Positions 29,850-37,894 of a DNA stretch of 42,860 nucleotides are shown piece by piece. A model generated the notes under the pieces. It was not told the DNA's origin and made no database searches. It saw only the letters and a list, made by a program, of their open reading frames with translations. The stretch comes from a virus. Every line of letters starts with the position of its first letter. Positions within the stretch are counted from its first letter, which is position 1. Position numbers and translations under genes: made by a program. The DNA is taken from positions 1-42,860 of the IMG/VR virus record IMGVR_UViG_3300043446_003464; one strand, written 5' to 3'.

Positions 29850-30922
29850 AGCACCCCCGGATACTGCGCCTTGATCGACTCCCAGACCGTCGGGATCGCC
29901 GCCGGGTTGGTCGCCAGTCCGGCCGGGCCGCCGTAGAGCTTGCACGCCTCGCCGAACTGCAGCGCCGTCAGGCGACCGCTTTGCACCTCAACCGTGGCCG
30001 CCGTCATGAAGTCCGCGAACGTCGTCGGGATGGGCTTGCCGGCGGGGAGGTCAGCAAGGGAGGTCAAAGGACTCGCACCATGGGCAGCGCCAACGGGCGC
30101 GAGGGCCACAAGAGCAGCCGGCAAAGGGGTGGCACTCTGCGCCTGGACGGGCGGCGCGAAGTTGGCTGCTTGCAGTTGTGTCAGCGCCGTCACGCCCCCC
30201 GCGGCCATCTGCGCCCGCAGTTGCGCCACGACGCGCGGCACGAGGTCCGGGTCGTCGATGCCCTTCTTGGCGGTCCACCGGCCGTCGGCGTTCTTGCGCT
30301 TCGTGCCCGCGTGGATGCGGGCGTCCCACGGCAGACCGTCCGCGTCCAGCTCAACGCCGCCGGCAGGGCTCGCCTGGGGCGCAGGTGCCGCTGGGGCATC
30401 CGCCGAGACGGCGGGCAGCGGTGCAGGGGCCTGGCTCACGAGGGGTGCCAGCCCAGAAGCCGGCGGCGCCGCGGGGGCAGTCGGTGACGGTGCGACACCC
30501 GCAGTAGAGAGGGCAGGCAGTGGCAAAGGGGTGGCACTCTGTCCGAAGACCGAAGCTGCGTCCATCGGCTGCGCCGTCACGGGATCGACGCCCAGGCCGC
30601 GCAGCTTCTTGGTATCGGCAGCAAGGGCGCGTTCGATGTATGCGGCCTCGTCCACGTCGAGGACGTCGGTCAGGTTCCCGCGGCCGATGTTATCGGCGAT
30701 CACAGGGGCCGGCGCAGGGTTGACGACGAATGTTCGCAGCCCGCGGGCGTCGCGCATGGTCTCTGCAAGCTGTTCCGCCAGTGCGGCGGTCGTGCCTTCA
30801 GCCGGCGGCAACGTCGGCAGCGGCGTGTCACCCGTGGCAAGCTCGCGGTGCACGTGCTCCAGCAGGGAAACCGCGGCGGCAACCTCGGCGAGTGAGGAAA
30901 GATCAATGTCTGTGAGCTTCAT
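29846..30922 (-). CDS. Phage protein with LPWDARIHAGTKRKNADGRW motif
   Basis: 358 aa. Central segment DADGLPWDARIHAGTKRK, followed by NADGRWTAKKGIDDPDL, is a signature shared by many phage proteins in replication clusters; function unknown. The N-terminus is helical, a Pro/Ala-rich linker spans about 120-200, and the C-terminus carries a helical domain. The chosen ATG at 30922 has a class 2 promoter upstream; a TTG at 30943 lies at or before the transcription start and is unlikely. Confidence 0.7.
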   Translation of the reverse strand: MKLTDIDLSSLAEVAAAVSLLEHVHRELATGDTPLPTLPPAEGTTAALAEQLAETMRDARGLRTFVVNPAPAPVIADNIGRGNLTDVLDVDEAAYIERALAADTKKLRGLGVDPVTAQPMDAASVFGQSATPLPLPALSTAGVAPSPTAPAAPPASGLAPLVSQAPAPLPAVSADAPAAPAPQASPAGGVELDADGLPWDARIHAGTKRKNADGRWTAKKGIDDPDLVPRVVAQLRAQMAAGGVTALTQLQAANFAPPVQAQSATPLPAALVALAPVGAAHGASPLTSLADLPAGKPIPTTFADFMTAATVEVQSGRLTALQFGEACKLYGGPAGLATNPAAIPTVWESIKAQYPGVL

Positions 30923-30936
30923 GGTGATGTGGTTGG

Positions 30937-30965
30937 TTGACAAGAGCGGCCAGTATCGGTATCGT
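30937..30965 (+). promoter_or_regulatory. Rightward early promoter of the helicase unit
   Basis: Plus strand: TTGACA (30937-30942), 17-bp spacer, TATCGT (30960-30965). It overlaps the leftward class 2 promoter and ends where the dyad begins, so one bound regulator at 30965-30980 could affect both directions. Assigned by eye. Confidence 0.55.
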
Positions 30966-30980
30966 TGACGGAAATGTCAA
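30952..30980 (-). promoter_or_regulatory. Class 2 promoter-operator, copy b (divergent)
   Basis: Minus strand: -35 TTGACA (30980-30975), 17-bp spacer, -10 GATACT (30957-30952). The perfect dyad TTGAC-N6-GTCAA covers 30965-30980. It would start the leftward unit 30922-28704 and lies just before the rightward gene at 30991. Confidence 0.65.
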
Positions 30981-30990
30981 GTGATACACA

Positions 30991-31212
30991 ATGACCATCC
31001 AAGACAACATCCGCCGCGCCAATGAGGGCCTCGCCGCCGTCAAGGCGCATTGCATGGCCCTCACGGTCGAGGTGACCAAACACCACCTCATTGTCATGTA
31101 CGGGCCAGGGTATCGATGCGACGGAATACGCCTAAGCCTGGAAAACGGGCTGGCCAATGCGTGCGAGCGGGCCATCGCACGCATGGAAATTCACTGGGCG
31201 GGTGGCCTGTGA
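30991..31212 (+). CDS. Hypothetical 73-aa phage protein
   Basis: Not recognised. Helical N-terminus (IRRANEGLAAVKAHCMAL), then strands (VTKHHLIVMYG). It starts the rightward unit of the divergent control region and overlaps the helicase gene by GTGA. Confidence 0.65.
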   Translation: MTIQDNIRRANEGLAAVKAHCMALTVEVTKHHLIVMYGPGYRCDGIRLSLENGLANACERAIARMEIHWAGGL

Positions 31213-32996
31213 AGCTGCGCCCGTACCAAGAAGCCTTAGAAGCCGACATCTGGCAGGCGTGGGCCCGACCCGGCGTGCGCGTGGTGCTGGCCGTGCTGCC
31301 GACCGGCGGCGGCAAGACGGTCATTTTCTGCACCGTGGTGCGCAAGTTCAACGGGCCAGCCGTCGTGCTGGCGCATCGCCGCGAACTCATCGCTCAGATG
31401 AGCCTTGCCCTGGCGCGAGAGGGCGTGCGGCACCGGATCATCGGGCCGTCGGCGCTCATCAAGCTGTGCGTCCGGCTGCACATGGAAGACTTGGGCCGCT
31501 CGTGGTTCGACGCAAACGCACGCGTGGCTGTGGCCAGCGTGCAGAGCGTGTCGGCAAAGAGCATCGATCCGGCATGGGCCGCACAGGTCGGGCTGTGGGT
31601 GGGCGATGAGGGGCACCACTACCTCAAGGACAACGAGTTCGGGCGGGCACTGGCTCACTTCCCGAACGCTCGCGGGCTGCTGGTGACGGCCACGCCGGGC
31701 CGGGCCGACGGGCAGGGACTCGGCTCACACGCTGACGGTCTGGCGGACGCCATGGTGCTGGGCCCGAGCGGGCGCGACCTGATCGCAGCCAGCTACCTCT
31801 CGAAGTACAGACTCTTTACGCCGCCATCTGACCTGCACCGCGAAGACATCCCGGTGACCGCGAGCGGCGACTTCTCGCCCGTCAAGCTGCGCGAAGAAAC
31901 GAGCCGCTCCAGCGTGACGGGCGACGTGGTGAAGCACTACCAGCAGGGCGCGGCTGGCAAGCTCGGGCTGACGTTCGCCGACTCGATCGAGAACGCAACG
32001 ACGATCGCCGGCAAGTTTCGCGATGCTGGAGTGCGCGCCGAGGTGCTGACCGGCAAGTCGCCCGACGAGGTGCGCGACGCAGTGCTGCGGCAGTTCCGTC
32101 AGCGCCAGGTGATGCAGATCGTCAGCGTTGCGCTGATCGACGAGGGCTTCGACTGCCCGGCCGTCGAGGTGGTAAGCGACGCTGCGGCCACGGAGTCCTT
32201 CGGGCGCTTCGCCCAGCGGTTCGGTCGCGGGCTCCGCATCATGGACGGCAAGTCGCACATGATGTACTTCGACCATGTGGGCAACCTGCTGCGCCACGGC
32301 AACCCGACGGCACCTCGCGAGTGGACGCTCGACCGGCGGGCGAAGCGTGCCGCCAGCGATGACGACGCAATCCCCCTGCGCGTGTGCGCCGTCGGCAACA
32401 AGCACGACGGCAGCCCGCCCGTACAGGGCCTGGCCACAACGCCGGGCGAATGGGCGGGCTGGACGCGCAAGATCGGCGACGGCATCCGGGCCATGACCTC
32501 CGTGCCCGACGACGGCGCGCCGGTGTGGCTGTACCGCGGCAGCGGCATGGCGTGCGCCGAGCGGTACGAGCGTTTTCACAAGGTCTGCCCGTACTGCGGG
32601 CACCAGCCGGAGCCGCAAAGCCGCAGCTCGCCGGAGTTCGTGGAGGGTGACCTTACCGAGTTGGACGACGAGACGCTCGCCCGGCTGCGCGGCGAGGTGA
32701 TCGACTTGGACGCCCCGCCGCCCGACCTGCACTTTCTCGGGCCGGCCGCGCAGGGTGGCGCACGCAAGAACCACGAGCGGCGCGCGACGGCCCAGCAGCA
32801 ACTGCGCGATCTCATCGCCCTGTGGGCCGGCTGGCAGCGCGCGCTGGGGCGTGACGACTCATACGCCTACCGGCTGTTTTTCCACACGTACGGGGTGGAC
32901 GTGCTGGGGGCGCAGGCCCTCGGCGGCCCGGACGCATCGGCGCTTGCAATGCGCCTCGCACTTGACCTTGCAACCAATGGAGTGACCGAAGCATGA
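31209..32996 (+). CDS. DEAD/DEAH-box helicase, superfamily 2
   Basis: 595 aa ATP-dependent helicase. Motif I LPTGGGKT (residues 30-37), Ia LAHRREL, II DEGHH (133-137), III TATPGR, IV-V region GLTFADSIENATTIA and VSVALIDEGFDCP, VI RFAQRFGRGLR. C-terminal residues 440-595 hold a CPYCGH knuckle and a charged region typical of phage UvsW/RecG-like single helicases. Likely unwinds branched DNA in replication or recombination. GTG start by overlap with the previous stop. Confidence 0.9.
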   Translation: MKLRPYQEALEADIWQAWARPGVRVVLAVLPTGGGKTVIFCTVVRKFNGPAVVLAHRRELIAQMSLALAREGVRHRIIGPSALIKLCVRLHMEDLGRSWFDANARVAVASVQSVSAKSIDPAWAAQVGLWVGDEGHHYLKDNEFGRALAHFPNARGLLVTATPGRADGQGLGSHADGLADAMVLGPSGRDLIAASYLSKYRLFTPPSDLHREDIPVTASGDFSPVKLREETSRSSVTGDVVKHYQQGAAGKLGLTFADSIENATTIAGKFRDAGVRAEVLTGKSPDEVRDAVLRQFRQRQVMQIVSVALIDEGFDCPAVEVVSDAAATESFGRFAQRFGRGLRIMDGKSHMMYFDHVGNLLRHGNPTAPREWTLDRRAKRAASDDDAIPLRVCAVGNKHDGSPPVQGLATTPGEWAGWTRKIGDGIRAMTSVPDDGAPVWLYRGSGMACAERYERFHKVCPYCGHQPEPQSRSSPEFVEGDLTELDDETLARLRGEVIDLDAPPPDLHFLGPAAQGGARKNHERRATAQQQLRDLIALWAGWQRALGRDDSYAYRLFFHTYGVDVLGAQALGGPDASALAMRLALDLATNGVTEA

Positions 32997-33160
32997 TCGA
33001 ACTACGCCTCGCCGTGCCACCTGGCGCCACGACAAGCCCGCCGGTGCTGCAGTACCGGGAACGCCTGCCCATGTACGCGGCAGGACCGTACTGCCCAGGC
33101 GACTGGGGGCCGTGGCGCACCGTACCGGTGGTGGTTGTCGATGAAGGGGTCAAGGTATGA
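32993..33160 (+). CDS. Hypothetical 55-aa phage protein
   Basis: Too short for most gene callers. ATG overlaps the helicase stop (ATGA) and the stop overlaps the next start, so it is part of the coupled chain. Product has MYAAGPYCPGDWGPWRTVPVVV, Pro/Trp-rich. Function unknown. Confidence 0.65.
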   Translation: MIELRLAVPPGATTSPPVLQYRERLPMYAAGPYCPGDWGPWRTVPVVVVDEGVKV

Positions 33161-33639
33161 GCCTCCACGACTGGGCCATCAAATGGCACGTCCCGCTCGA
33201 CTGCCTGCAGGACCTGCAGCGCACGCTCGGCCTGCAGTGCCCACCCGTGCCGGAGGTTGCGCCGGCGCACGGCAAGAGCGAGGCGTTCGCCACGTCGCTG
33301 ATGCTGCTGGAGGCGTCGCGCAATGGCGTGCGGCTGTGGCGCAACAACGTCGGGGCGCTGCAAGACAAGACCGGCCGCGTGGTGCGCTACGGCCTGGCCA
33401 ACGAGTCGGCGAAGCTCAACGCCGTGCTCAAGTCGTCCGACTACATCGGCTGGCGGACGGTGCGCATCACGCCGCAGCATGTCGGCATGGCCATTGGGCA
33501 GGCCGTGCTGCGCGAGGTCAAAGCGCCGGGCTGGAACTACACCGGCCAGGGCCGCGAGCCGGCGCAGAAGGCGTTTCTTGACATGGGCGCGGCGGCCGGG
33601 TGTGATGCTGCGTTTTGCACTGGGGAGGGGTCGTTGTGA
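33157..33639 (+). CDS. VRR-NUC nuclease
   Basis: 160 aa. VRLWRNNVGALQDKTGRVVRYGLANESAKLNAVLKSSDYIGW, followed by a strand-rich VREVKAPGW, is the VRR-NUC (PD-(D/E)XK) pattern: Asp of SSDYIG and Glu-x-Lys of EVKAPGW form the catalytic set. Such enzymes cut branched or Holliday-like DNA. It sits between helicase and methyltransferase genes, consistent with a recombination role. (The quoted pattern spans residues about 59-130.). Confidence 0.85.
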   Translation: MSLHDWAIKWHVPLDCLQDLQRTLGLQCPPVPEVAPAHGKSEAFATSLMLLEASRNGVRLWRNNVGALQDKTGRVVRYGLANESAKLNAVLKSSDYIGWRTVRITPQHVGMAIGQAVLREVKAPGWNYTGQGREPAQKAFLDMGAAAGCDAAFCTGEGSL

Positions 33640-34787
33640 CCGTCATTTGCGCACCGTGCGAGATCGGCATGTCCCTGCTGGACGAGGCGTCCATTGATGC
33701 GATCGTCACGGACCCGCCGTATGAGCTGGGCTTCATGGGCAAGTCGTGGGACTCGACCGGCATTGCCAACAGCGTTGCGATGTGGCGCGAGGCCCTGCGC
33801 GTGCTCAAGCCGGGCGGTCACTTGCTGGCCTTCAGCGGCACGCGCACGTATCACCGGATGGCGTGCGCCATTGAGGACGCCGGTTTTGAAATCCGCGACC
33901 AGATCGGATGGGCCTATGCGACCGGCTTTCCCAAGTCGCTGGACGTGTCGAAGGCCATCGACAAGGCCGCGGGTGCGGAGCGCGAGGTGATCGGGTATGA
34001 CGCAGCAGCAGCAGCCAAGCGAACGCCAGCCATCGGAACAGCGGCATACGGTGATTACAAGGGCCAGAGCGGCGACATCACAGCCCCCGCCACAGAAGCC
34101 GCGCGCCAATGGCAAGGCTGGGGCACCGCACTCAAGCCCGCATGGGAGCCGATCGTCGTAGCGCGCAAGCCGCTGATTGGCACCGTGGCGGCCAACGTGC
34201 TGGAGCACGGCACGGGGGCTCTGAACATTGACGGGTGTCGGGTGGGGACCACCGTCGAGACTTGGCCGACCTCGCGCAGTTTCAGAAGCGGCATAAGTAG
34301 CGGGTATACCGAGGGCATCGACAAGGGCGCTACACAATCTACCGGAGACGCTCCGGCTGGCCGCTGGCCCGCCAACATCATCCACGACGGCAGCGACGAG
34401 GTGCTCGCGTTGTTTCCGCAGTCGGGCGGGCAGCGCGGCGCAGTGAGCGGGGATGAGCCCAGCAGCAAGACCACCAACACCTTCGGCGAGTTTGCCGGCC
34501 GCACGCCCAGTGAGCCGCGGGGCGACCAGGGCAGCGCCGCGCGCTTCTTTTACGTGGCCAAGGCCAGTAAGTCAGATCGGGGCGAGGGCAACAACCATCC
34601 GACGGTGAAGCCGACCGACCTGATGCGCTACCTGTGCCGGCTGGTCACGCCGCCCGGTGGCCTGGTGCTGGACCCGTTCACCGGCAGCGGCAGCACGGGT
34701 AAGGCCGCAAAGCGCGAAGGCTTTCGGTTCATCGGCTTCGAGATGAACCCTGAATACGCTGAAATTGCACGAAGGAGAATTGGATGA
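33636..34787 (+). CDS. DNA methyltransferase, beta-type (N4-cytosine or N6-adenine)
   Basis: 383 aa. Motif IV IVTDPPYELGF (DPPY at 26-29) comes before motif I LDPFTGSGSTGKAA near residue 345, the order of the beta group of amino-methyltransferases. The middle 200 residues form a large target-recognition region. A DPPY motif suits N6-adenine or N4-cytosine. No matching restriction enzyme gene is next to it, so it is probably a protective orphan enzyme. GTG start overlaps the nuclease stop. Confidence 0.9.
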   Translation: MTVICAPCEIGMSLLDEASIDAIVTDPPYELGFMGKSWDSTGIANSVAMWREALRVLKPGGHLLAFSGTRTYHRMACAIEDAGFEIRDQIGWAYATGFPKSLDVSKAIDKAAGAEREVIGYDAAAAAKRTPAIGTAAYGDYKGQSGDITAPATEAARQWQGWGTALKPAWEPIVVARKPLIGTVAANVLEHGTGALNIDGCRVGTTVETWPTSRSFRSGISSGYTEGIDKGATQSTGDAPAGRWPANIIHDGSDEVLALFPQSGGQRGAVSGDEPSSKTTNTFGEFAGRTPSEPRGDQGSAARFFYVAKASKSDRGEGNNHPTVKPTDLMRYLCRLVTPPGGLVLDPFTGSGSTGKAAKREGFRFIGFEMNPEYAEIARRRIG

Positions 34788-34948
34788 TCGAAGCTCTACT
34801 ACTCACTCTCGCCGGCATGATCACCCTGCCGCTCGGCGCGCTGATGGCGGCCGGCCTGGCTGTGGCGGTCGTCGAGGCGGTCGAGTTCGCATCGCTGATG
34901 CTGTTCCTGTTGCTCGTCACAGGTGGGCGGAAAGCGGGGCGGTTGTGA
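34784..34948 (+). CDS. Small membrane protein, 54 aa
   Basis: Short. Two hydrophobic segments (LLLTLAGMITLPLGALMAAGL and FASLMLFLLLVTG) and a basic end (GGRKAGRL). ATGA overlap at both ends. GAAGGAG stands 10 bases before the ATG. It is an inner-membrane peptide; function unknown. Confidence 0.7.
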   Translation: MIEALLLTLAGMITLPLGALMAAGLAVAVVEAVEFASLMLFLLLVTGGRKAGRL

Positions 34949-35439
34949 CACCAGTGCTCGACCCCTGTTGCGGCTCTCGCATGTGGTGGTTCGATAAGAC
35001 CGACCCCCGCGTTACGTTCTGCGACGCACGTAGCGAGGTGCTGACGGTCGTTGACCGGTCCCACGGCAAGCAAGATGGCACTCGCATTCTTCACATCGAT
35101 CCCGACGTGCAGATCGACTTTCGTGCGATGCCGTTCCCAGACGCTACGTTCCAGCTCGTGGCCTTTGATCCGCCGCACCTAGTACGGGCAGGACCTCGCT
35201 CGTGGCTAGCCGCCAAGTATGGCAAGTTAGGCGCTGACTGGCGAGACGACCTGCGCGCCGGCTTCGCCGAGTGCTTCCGCGTGCTCAGGCCTGAGGGTAC
35301 GCTGGTCTTCAAATGGAGCGAAACTCAGGTGAAGGTGCGCGAGGTATTGGCGTGCACGCCAGAGGTGCCGCTGCTCGGCAATACGAGTGGCAAGAAGGCC
35401 GGCACTCATTGGATTGTCTTCATGAAAGGTCCGTCGTGA
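34945..35439 (+). CDS. Class I SAM-dependent methyltransferase-like protein
   Basis: 164 aa. VLDPCCGSRMWWFD near the N-terminus is a variant of the glycine-rich SAM motif, and VAFDPPHLVRAG about residue 72 is the D-P-P catalytic motif. The same small protein with DPCCGSRMWWFD recurs in many phages and is annotated as a methyltransferase; target (DNA or RNA) unknown. GTG start overlaps the previous stop. Confidence 0.8.
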   Translation: MTPVLDPCCGSRMWWFDKTDPRVTFCDARSEVLTVVDRSHGKQDGTRILHIDPDVQIDFRAMPFPDATFQLVAFDPPHLVRAGPRSWLAAKYGKLGADWRDDLRAGFAECFRVLRPEGTLVFKWSETQVKVREVLACTPEVPLLGNTSGKKAGTHWIVFMKGPS

Positions 35440-35780
35440 CCAAGCTGCGAGTCCTCGTGTTCGGCGGCAGGGACTACGCCGACGCCGCGACGGTTGATGC
35501 CGCCCTGAGCATGCTCGACGTTGGGTGCATCATCCACGGCGGGGCTCGTGGCGCCGACACGCTGGCGGGCGAGTGGGGCAAGCGCAAGGGCCTGCCGGTG
35601 CTGCGCGTCGATGCGAACTGGGACTTCTACGGCAACCGGGCGGGCCCAGTGCGCAACTCGTGGATGATCGACTTTGCGTTCCCAACGTATGCCGTCGGCT
35701 TCCCTGGCGGCGCCGGTACGCGCGACATGGCGCAACGATGCGAGGCGGCCGGCTTGCCGCTGTGGAGACCAGTACCGTGA
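35436..35780 (+). CDS. DUF2493 / SLOG-family protein (YspA-like)
   Basis: 114 aa Rossmann-like protein. LVFGGRDY and IIHGGARGADTLAGEWGKRKG, then FPGGAGTRDM, are the nucleotide-binding loops of the DUF2493/SLOG group (GGxR, GGARGAD, GGxGT). SLOG proteins bind or hydrolyse nucleotides or nucleotide-derived signals. GTG start by GTGA overlap. Its place near DNA-modification genes may be chance. Confidence 0.85.
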   Translation: MTKLRVLVFGGRDYADAATVDAALSMLDVGCIIHGGARGADTLAGEWGKRKGLPVLRVDANWDFYGNRAGPVRNSWMIDFAFPTYAVGFPGGAGTRDMAQRCEAAGLPLWRPVP

Positions 35781-36184
35781 CCCGCAAGAGCTGCCGACGC
35801 AAGTACATCCCTGCCATGCTGACGGCCGCCCAGGTGCGCGACTTGGACACGGCGCACCTACAGACGCTCGACGACATCGCCCGCGGGCTGGGCACTGAAG
35901 CGCTGCTGATGCAGTGGGCCGGCGCGGTGGCCACGTGGGGGCATGTGGCGCGCATGCGCGGTGAGGGCGTACCGGAGATGGCGGAACAAGCGACCGTTGT
36001 GGCCGGCATGCAGGAGCGGTTCGCGCGCACCGGGCGGGTGGGTTTCTCGGGCTTGGAGTACCAGACGGCCCGCCGCGGCGTGGCGGTCATGAACGCCCTC
36101 GCCGAGGTGACCGACCTTGCGACCGCGAAGCGCGCGGCGGATCTGGCCGAGCTTGACTTGACACACACGTCAACGGCATACTGA
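35777..36184 (+). CDS. Hypothetical 135-aa phage protein
   Basis: Starts VTRKSCRRKYIP, a basic N-terminus of the KRKYRPK type frequent in phage accessory proteins, then helical segments. GTG start overlaps the previous stop. Its end overlaps the class 2 promoter of queE (stop at 36182-36184). Not recognised. Confidence 0.65.
   Translation: MTRKSCRRKYIPAMLTAAQVRDLDTAHLQTLDDIARGLGTEALLMQWAGAVATWGHVARMRGEGVPEMAEQATVVAGMQERFARTGRVGFSGLEYQTARRGVAVMNALAEVTDLATAKRAADLAELDLTHTSTAY
36153..36182 (+). promoter_or_regulatory. Class 2 promoter-operator, copy c, before queE
   Basis: Plus strand: -35 TTGACT (36153-36158), 18-bp spacer, -10 CATACT (36177-36182). The dyad TTGAC-N6-GTCAA (36158-36173) fills the spacer. 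Seven bases separate the -10 from the queE ATG, so the ATG is at or next to +1. Very similar to copy d over about 38 bases. Confidence 0.7.
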
Positions 36185-36189
36185 CCGAC

Positions 36190-36825
36190 ATGACTTACGC
36201 AATCAAGGAAATCTTCTACACCCTGCAGGGCGAGGGCATACAGGCCGGTCGGCCTGCGGTGTTCTGCCGATTTGCCGGCTGCAACCTCTGGAGCGGCCGC
36301 GAGGCCGACCGGGGCCAGGCGGTCTGCCGCTTCTGCGACACCGACTTCGTGGGCACCGACGGTACGCTGGGCGGCAAGTACGCCACGGCCGAGACCCTGG
36401 CCGACCGCATCCACGCTTGCTGGCCGGCGCCCGGCCAGGGCCGTCCCTTCACCGTGCTCACCGGCGGCGAGCCGCTGCTGCAGGTGGATGCCGCGCTCAT
36501 CGATGCCCTGCATGCGCGCGGCCTGCAGGTGGCGGTGGAAACCAACGGCACGCTGGAGGCCGCGCCGGGGCTGGACTGGATCTGTGTCAGCCCCAAGGCC
36601 GGCTCGACCATGAAGCTGCGCCGCGGCCACGAACTGAAAGTGGTGGTGCCGCAAGCAGGCCTGGCGCTGGACGAACTGGCGGCGCTGCCCTTCGAGCACC
36701 GCCTGCTGCAGCCCATGGACGGCCTGCTGGCCAAAGACAACACCCGACTGGCCGTGCAGATGTGCCTAGCCGACCCGCGTTGGCGCCTGAGCCTGCAGAC
36801 GCACAAGGTGATCGGCATCCGATGA
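36190..36825 (+). CDS. queE: 7-carboxy-7-deazaguanine synthase QueE
   Basis: 211 aa radical-SAM enzyme that rearranges 6-carboxytetrahydropterin to 7-carboxy-7-deazaguanine (CDG), third step of the preQ0 pathway. Cys31, Cys46 and Cys49 form the Cx14CxxC cluster site, with the insertion between the first two known from Burkholderia QueE. FYTLQGEG at 9-16 and LTGGEPLLQ follow the family; QTHKVIGIR ends it. It is probably leaderless (see the promoter at 36153). ATGA overlap with queD. Phage QueE enzymes supply DNA-base modification or lower host queuosine synthesis. Confidence 0.92.
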   Translation: MTYAIKEIFYTLQGEGIQAGRPAVFCRFAGCNLWSGREADRGQAVCRFCDTDFVGTDGTLGGKYATAETLADRIHACWPAPGQGRPFTVLTGGEPLLQVDAALIDALHARGLQVAVETNGTLEAAPGLDWICVSPKAGSTMKLRRGHELKVVVPQAGLALDELAALPFEHRLLQPMDGLLAKDNTRLAVQMCLADPRWRLSLQTHKVIGIR

Positions 36826-37184
36826 ACTACGAACTCACGCAGCGCTTCTACTTCGAAGCCGCCCACACGCTGCAGCGCCAGGTGGACGTGGAGCCCAGCC
36901 GGCGCATCCACGGCCACACCTACCTGGCCGAGGTGGCCATCTCCGGCACGCCCGACCCCACCACCGGCATGGTGGCGGACCTGGCGCACCTGCGCCGCGC
37001 CATCGACACGCTGCGCGACCGACTCGACCACCGTCTACTGGACGAGGTGCCCGGCCTGGGCCCGGCCACGCTGGAAAACCTGTGCGCCTTCATCGCCCGC
37101 GCGCTGGGCGATGAAGGCTGGAACCTGGCCCAGGTGGTGGTCCGACGCGAGGCCAGCGGGGATGCCTGCAGGATCTTCCCTTGA
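36822..37184 (+). CDS. queD: 6-carboxytetrahydropterin synthase QueD
   Basis: 120 aa member of the PTPS/QueD family that converts dihydroneopterin triphosphate to 6-carboxytetrahydropterin. FEAAHTLQR and RIHGHTYLAEV give zinc ligands His15, His30 and His32; LDHRLLDEV and VVRREASG keep the family's later motifs. The catalytic Cys of E. coli QueD (C-G-R-L-H-G-H) is Ser26 or Ser27-type here (S-R-R-I-H-G-H). Whether this variant is active or has a substituted nucleophile is unclear. Coupled with queE (ATGA) and dpdA. Confidence 0.88.
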   Translation: MNYELTQRFYFEAAHTLQRQVDVEPSRRIHGHTYLAEVAISGTPDPTTGMVADLAHLRRAIDTLRDRLDHRLLDEVPGLGPATLENLCAFIARALGDEGWNLAQVVVRREASGDACRIFP

Positions 37185-37894
37185 TCCACTATCACGGGTT
37201 ACCGATCACGCCAGAGACCGCGGCCGTTCGTGTACTCACCTCCGGGCACGGGTTTGTTTCTTTTTCTGAGCCTCGCAATCTCGGGCTTGCCGCATCGGTT
37301 TGCCAGTCATTCGCTCTGGACAACGGGGCGTTTCCCGCTTGGAAAAGCGGGAAGCCAATATCGGATTGGGGGGCTTATTACGAGTGGGCCGAAGAAGCCA
37401 GGTTAGTCCCTTCTTGCGACTTCGCAGTAATACCAGACGTGATAGACGGAACCGAAAAGGAAAACGATAAGCTGATTGACGAGTGGCCTTTACCTCACTG
37501 GTTCGGGGCCCCGGTCTGGCATATGCACGAAGGATTCGAGCGGTTGATTCGTCTCGCGGACTCTTTTCCGCGTATATGCCTAGGAAGTTCAGGCGAATTC
37601 GCGAAGGTCGGTTCAAGGCCTTGGTGGGAAAGAATAGAAGTCGCAATGCTGCTCGTTTGCGACTCTATCGGCAGGCCCCGCGTAAAAATGCACGGGTTGC
37701 GAATGCTCAATCCTTCGATATTCACACGCTTGCCATTGTCAAGCGCCGACAGCACGAACATAGGCAGAAATATCGGTATAGACAAAGCGTGGAAAGGGTC
37801 ATACCCGCCACCGACAAAAGAGGCCAGAGCCGATGTAATGCGCTCCCGCATAGAGTCGCACAATTCCCCGGCCCGGTGGCCTTTTGGAACTTGA
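37181..37894 (+). CDS. dpdA: DpdA-like TGT-fold transglycosylase (DNA 7-deazaguanine insertion)
   Basis: 237 aa. DNGAF (Asp47) and SADSTNIGRN (Asp190) take the places of the two catalytic aspartates of tRNA-guanine transglycosylases (DSGGF and the later nucleophile Asp). Other conserved pieces: FAVIPDVIDG, HMHEGFERL, LGSSGEFAKVG, HGLRML. Short TGT-like proteins of phages with this pattern are called DpdA and exchange guanine in DNA for a 7-deazaguanine. Next to queE-queD this role is likely; the exact base is not predictable. The DNA is somewhat poorer in GC than its neighbours. ATG overlaps the queD stop. Confidence 0.75.
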   Translation: MIHYHGLPITPETAAVRVLTSGHGFVSFSEPRNLGLAASVCQSFALDNGAFPAWKSGKPISDWGAYYEWAEEARLVPSCDFAVIPDVIDGTEKENDKLIDEWPLPHWFGAPVWHMHEGFERLIRLADSFPRICLGSSGEFAKVGSRPWWERIEVAMLLVCDSIGRPRVKMHGLRMLNPSIFTRLPLSSADSTNIGRNIGIDKAWKGSYPPPTKEARADVMRSRIESHNSPARWPFGT

